Assembly (NCBI GenBank): GCA_021827465.1
Contig: JAKAVX010000196.1
Location: forward strand, 1-5,684
Reading direction: 5' to 3'
Source of the DNA: Deltaproteobacteria bacterium
GTDB taxonomy: Bacteria > Desulfobacterota_B > Binatia > Binatales > Binataceae
DNA length: 5,684 bases
Part shown: one piece after another, positions 5,233-5,684 of the stretch
How the letters are laid out: each line of letters begins with the position of its first letter
Numbering within the stretch: position 1 is the first letter of the stretch
Made by a program: the position numbers and the translations under genes
Notes under the pieces: generated by a model
Databases searched by the model: none
The model's input: the letters and a program-made list of their open reading frames with translations, nothing else
What the model was told of the DNA's origin: nothing

Positions 5233-5684
5233 ATGGCGTTCGTAATTCAGATGCCCAAACTCGGCCATGCAACGACCGAGGGCACCGTTGTCGAATGGCA
5301 TAAGCGCGAGGGCGAGAAGATCATTCAGGGCGAGGCGATCCTCACCGTCGAGACCGATAAAGCTCAAGTAGAAGTTGAATCTCCGGTTGACGGCCTGCTC
5401 AGCAGGATGGTCGCCGCCAAGGGGCAGGTGGTCGCGGTCGGCGGCGCGCTCGGCGTGATCACCGCCGAGGGCGAGGCGGTTCCTGCGGACCTTGCGGGCC
5501 CGAATGGCGGGAAGACCGCGGCAGCCGCGCCTTCGAAATCCGAAGCGAAACCGGCGCCCGCCGCGCCCTCGGGCGCGCGGAAACGGGTCGCCGCGTCGCC
5601 CCGGGCCAAGCGCCTTGCCGCCGAGCATGGAATCGACCTTGGCGCGATAGCCGGAAGCGGACCCGACGGGCTCGTTACCGAAGA
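5233..5684 (+). CDS. pdhC: Dihydrolipoamide acyltransferase (E2), N-terminal part, cut by the window edge
   Basis: The first 150 residues are present and the frame is open to the window end. Residues 2-79 form a lipoyl domain: MPKLGHATTEG near the start (7-17) and ETDKA (40-44), with K43 the predicted lipoylation site. A flexible Ala/Pro/Lys linker covers about 80-117. From 118 begins a peripheral subunit-binding domain (VAASPRAKRLAAEHGIDLGAI, then GSGPDGLVTE), which holds E1 and/or E3 on the core. Only one lipoyl domain precedes it. The catalytic acyltransferase domain with its HxxxDG motif must lie beyond the window. Position directly after E1alpha and E1beta shows it is the core of the same complex, moving the acyl group from lipoyl to CoA. 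E3 (lipoamide dehydrogenase) is not in the window. The acyl specificity is undetermined, so acoC- or bkdB-like naming would be equally possible. Confidence 0.93.
   Translation, partial: MAFVIQMPKLGHATTEGTVVEWHKREGEKIIQGEAILTVETDKAQVEVESPVDGLLSRMVAAKGQVVAVGGALGVITAEGEAVPADLAGPNGGKTAAAAPSKSEAKPAPAAPSGARKRVAASPRAKRLAAEHGIDLGAIAGSGPDGLVTE

Noticed and set aside
5195..5245. Sixteen-codon frame between E1beta and E2 (starting MELRLPAEYPG) overlapping the E2 start
   Set aside because: It has no ribosome binding site and no leader-peptide character such as repeated regulatory codons; chance is the simpler explanation.
5161..5628. Antisense open frame opposite the E1beta end and the E2 start
   Set aside because: The plus strand encodes a clear lipoyl domain here; the antisense translation is Arg/Gly/Ala-rich without features.

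Overview
This window is a GC-rich bacterial chromosomal segment of ordinary core metabolism. Third codon positions are mostly G or C. I see no mobile element, CRISPR array, tRNA or rRNA. The gene content (acyl-CoA redox enzyme, phospholipid acyltransferase, E1alpha/E1beta/E2-type 2-oxoacid dehydrogenase and a Sec-type secreted protein) fits a heterotrophic, probably Gram-negative bacterium. The sequence alone does not fix the lineage; a deltaproteobacterial or uncultured soil lineage is only a guess.

The left part (1-2063) is read on the minus strand. A secreted protein of unknown function (1470-2063, start uncertain) is followed by an intrinsic-terminator-like hairpin at 1321-1369. Next comes a probable operon: a 3-hydroxybutyryl-CoA dehydrogenase (380-1267), then a 77-residue stand-alone Lrp/AsnC ligand-binding (RAM) domain protein (92-325), then possibly the first 15 codons of another gene running off the left edge (1-45).

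The right part is read on the plus strand. A PlsC-family acyltransferase (2227-2982) diverges from the secreted-protein gene. It is followed by a 234-base gap containing a strong hairpin with a short T-run, placed immediately before the ribosome binding site of the next gene. Then come the E1alpha (3217-4185), E1beta (4217-5191) and start of E2 (5233 to the window end) genes of a pyruvate/acetoin/branched-chain-type dehydrogenase complex.

The complex would decarboxylate a 2-oxo acid and pass the acyl group to CoA through the lipoyl arm of E2. The divergent dehydrogenase oxidises or reduces C4 acyl-CoA intermediates, so both units feed or drain the acyl-CoA pool. PlsC consumes acyl groups for phospholipid synthesis. 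That link is inference from proximity only. I found no convincing undescribed system. The points most worth a second look are the leader hairpin before E1alpha, the RAM protein paired with the dehydrogenase, the altered motif III in PlsC, and the orphan secreted protein.
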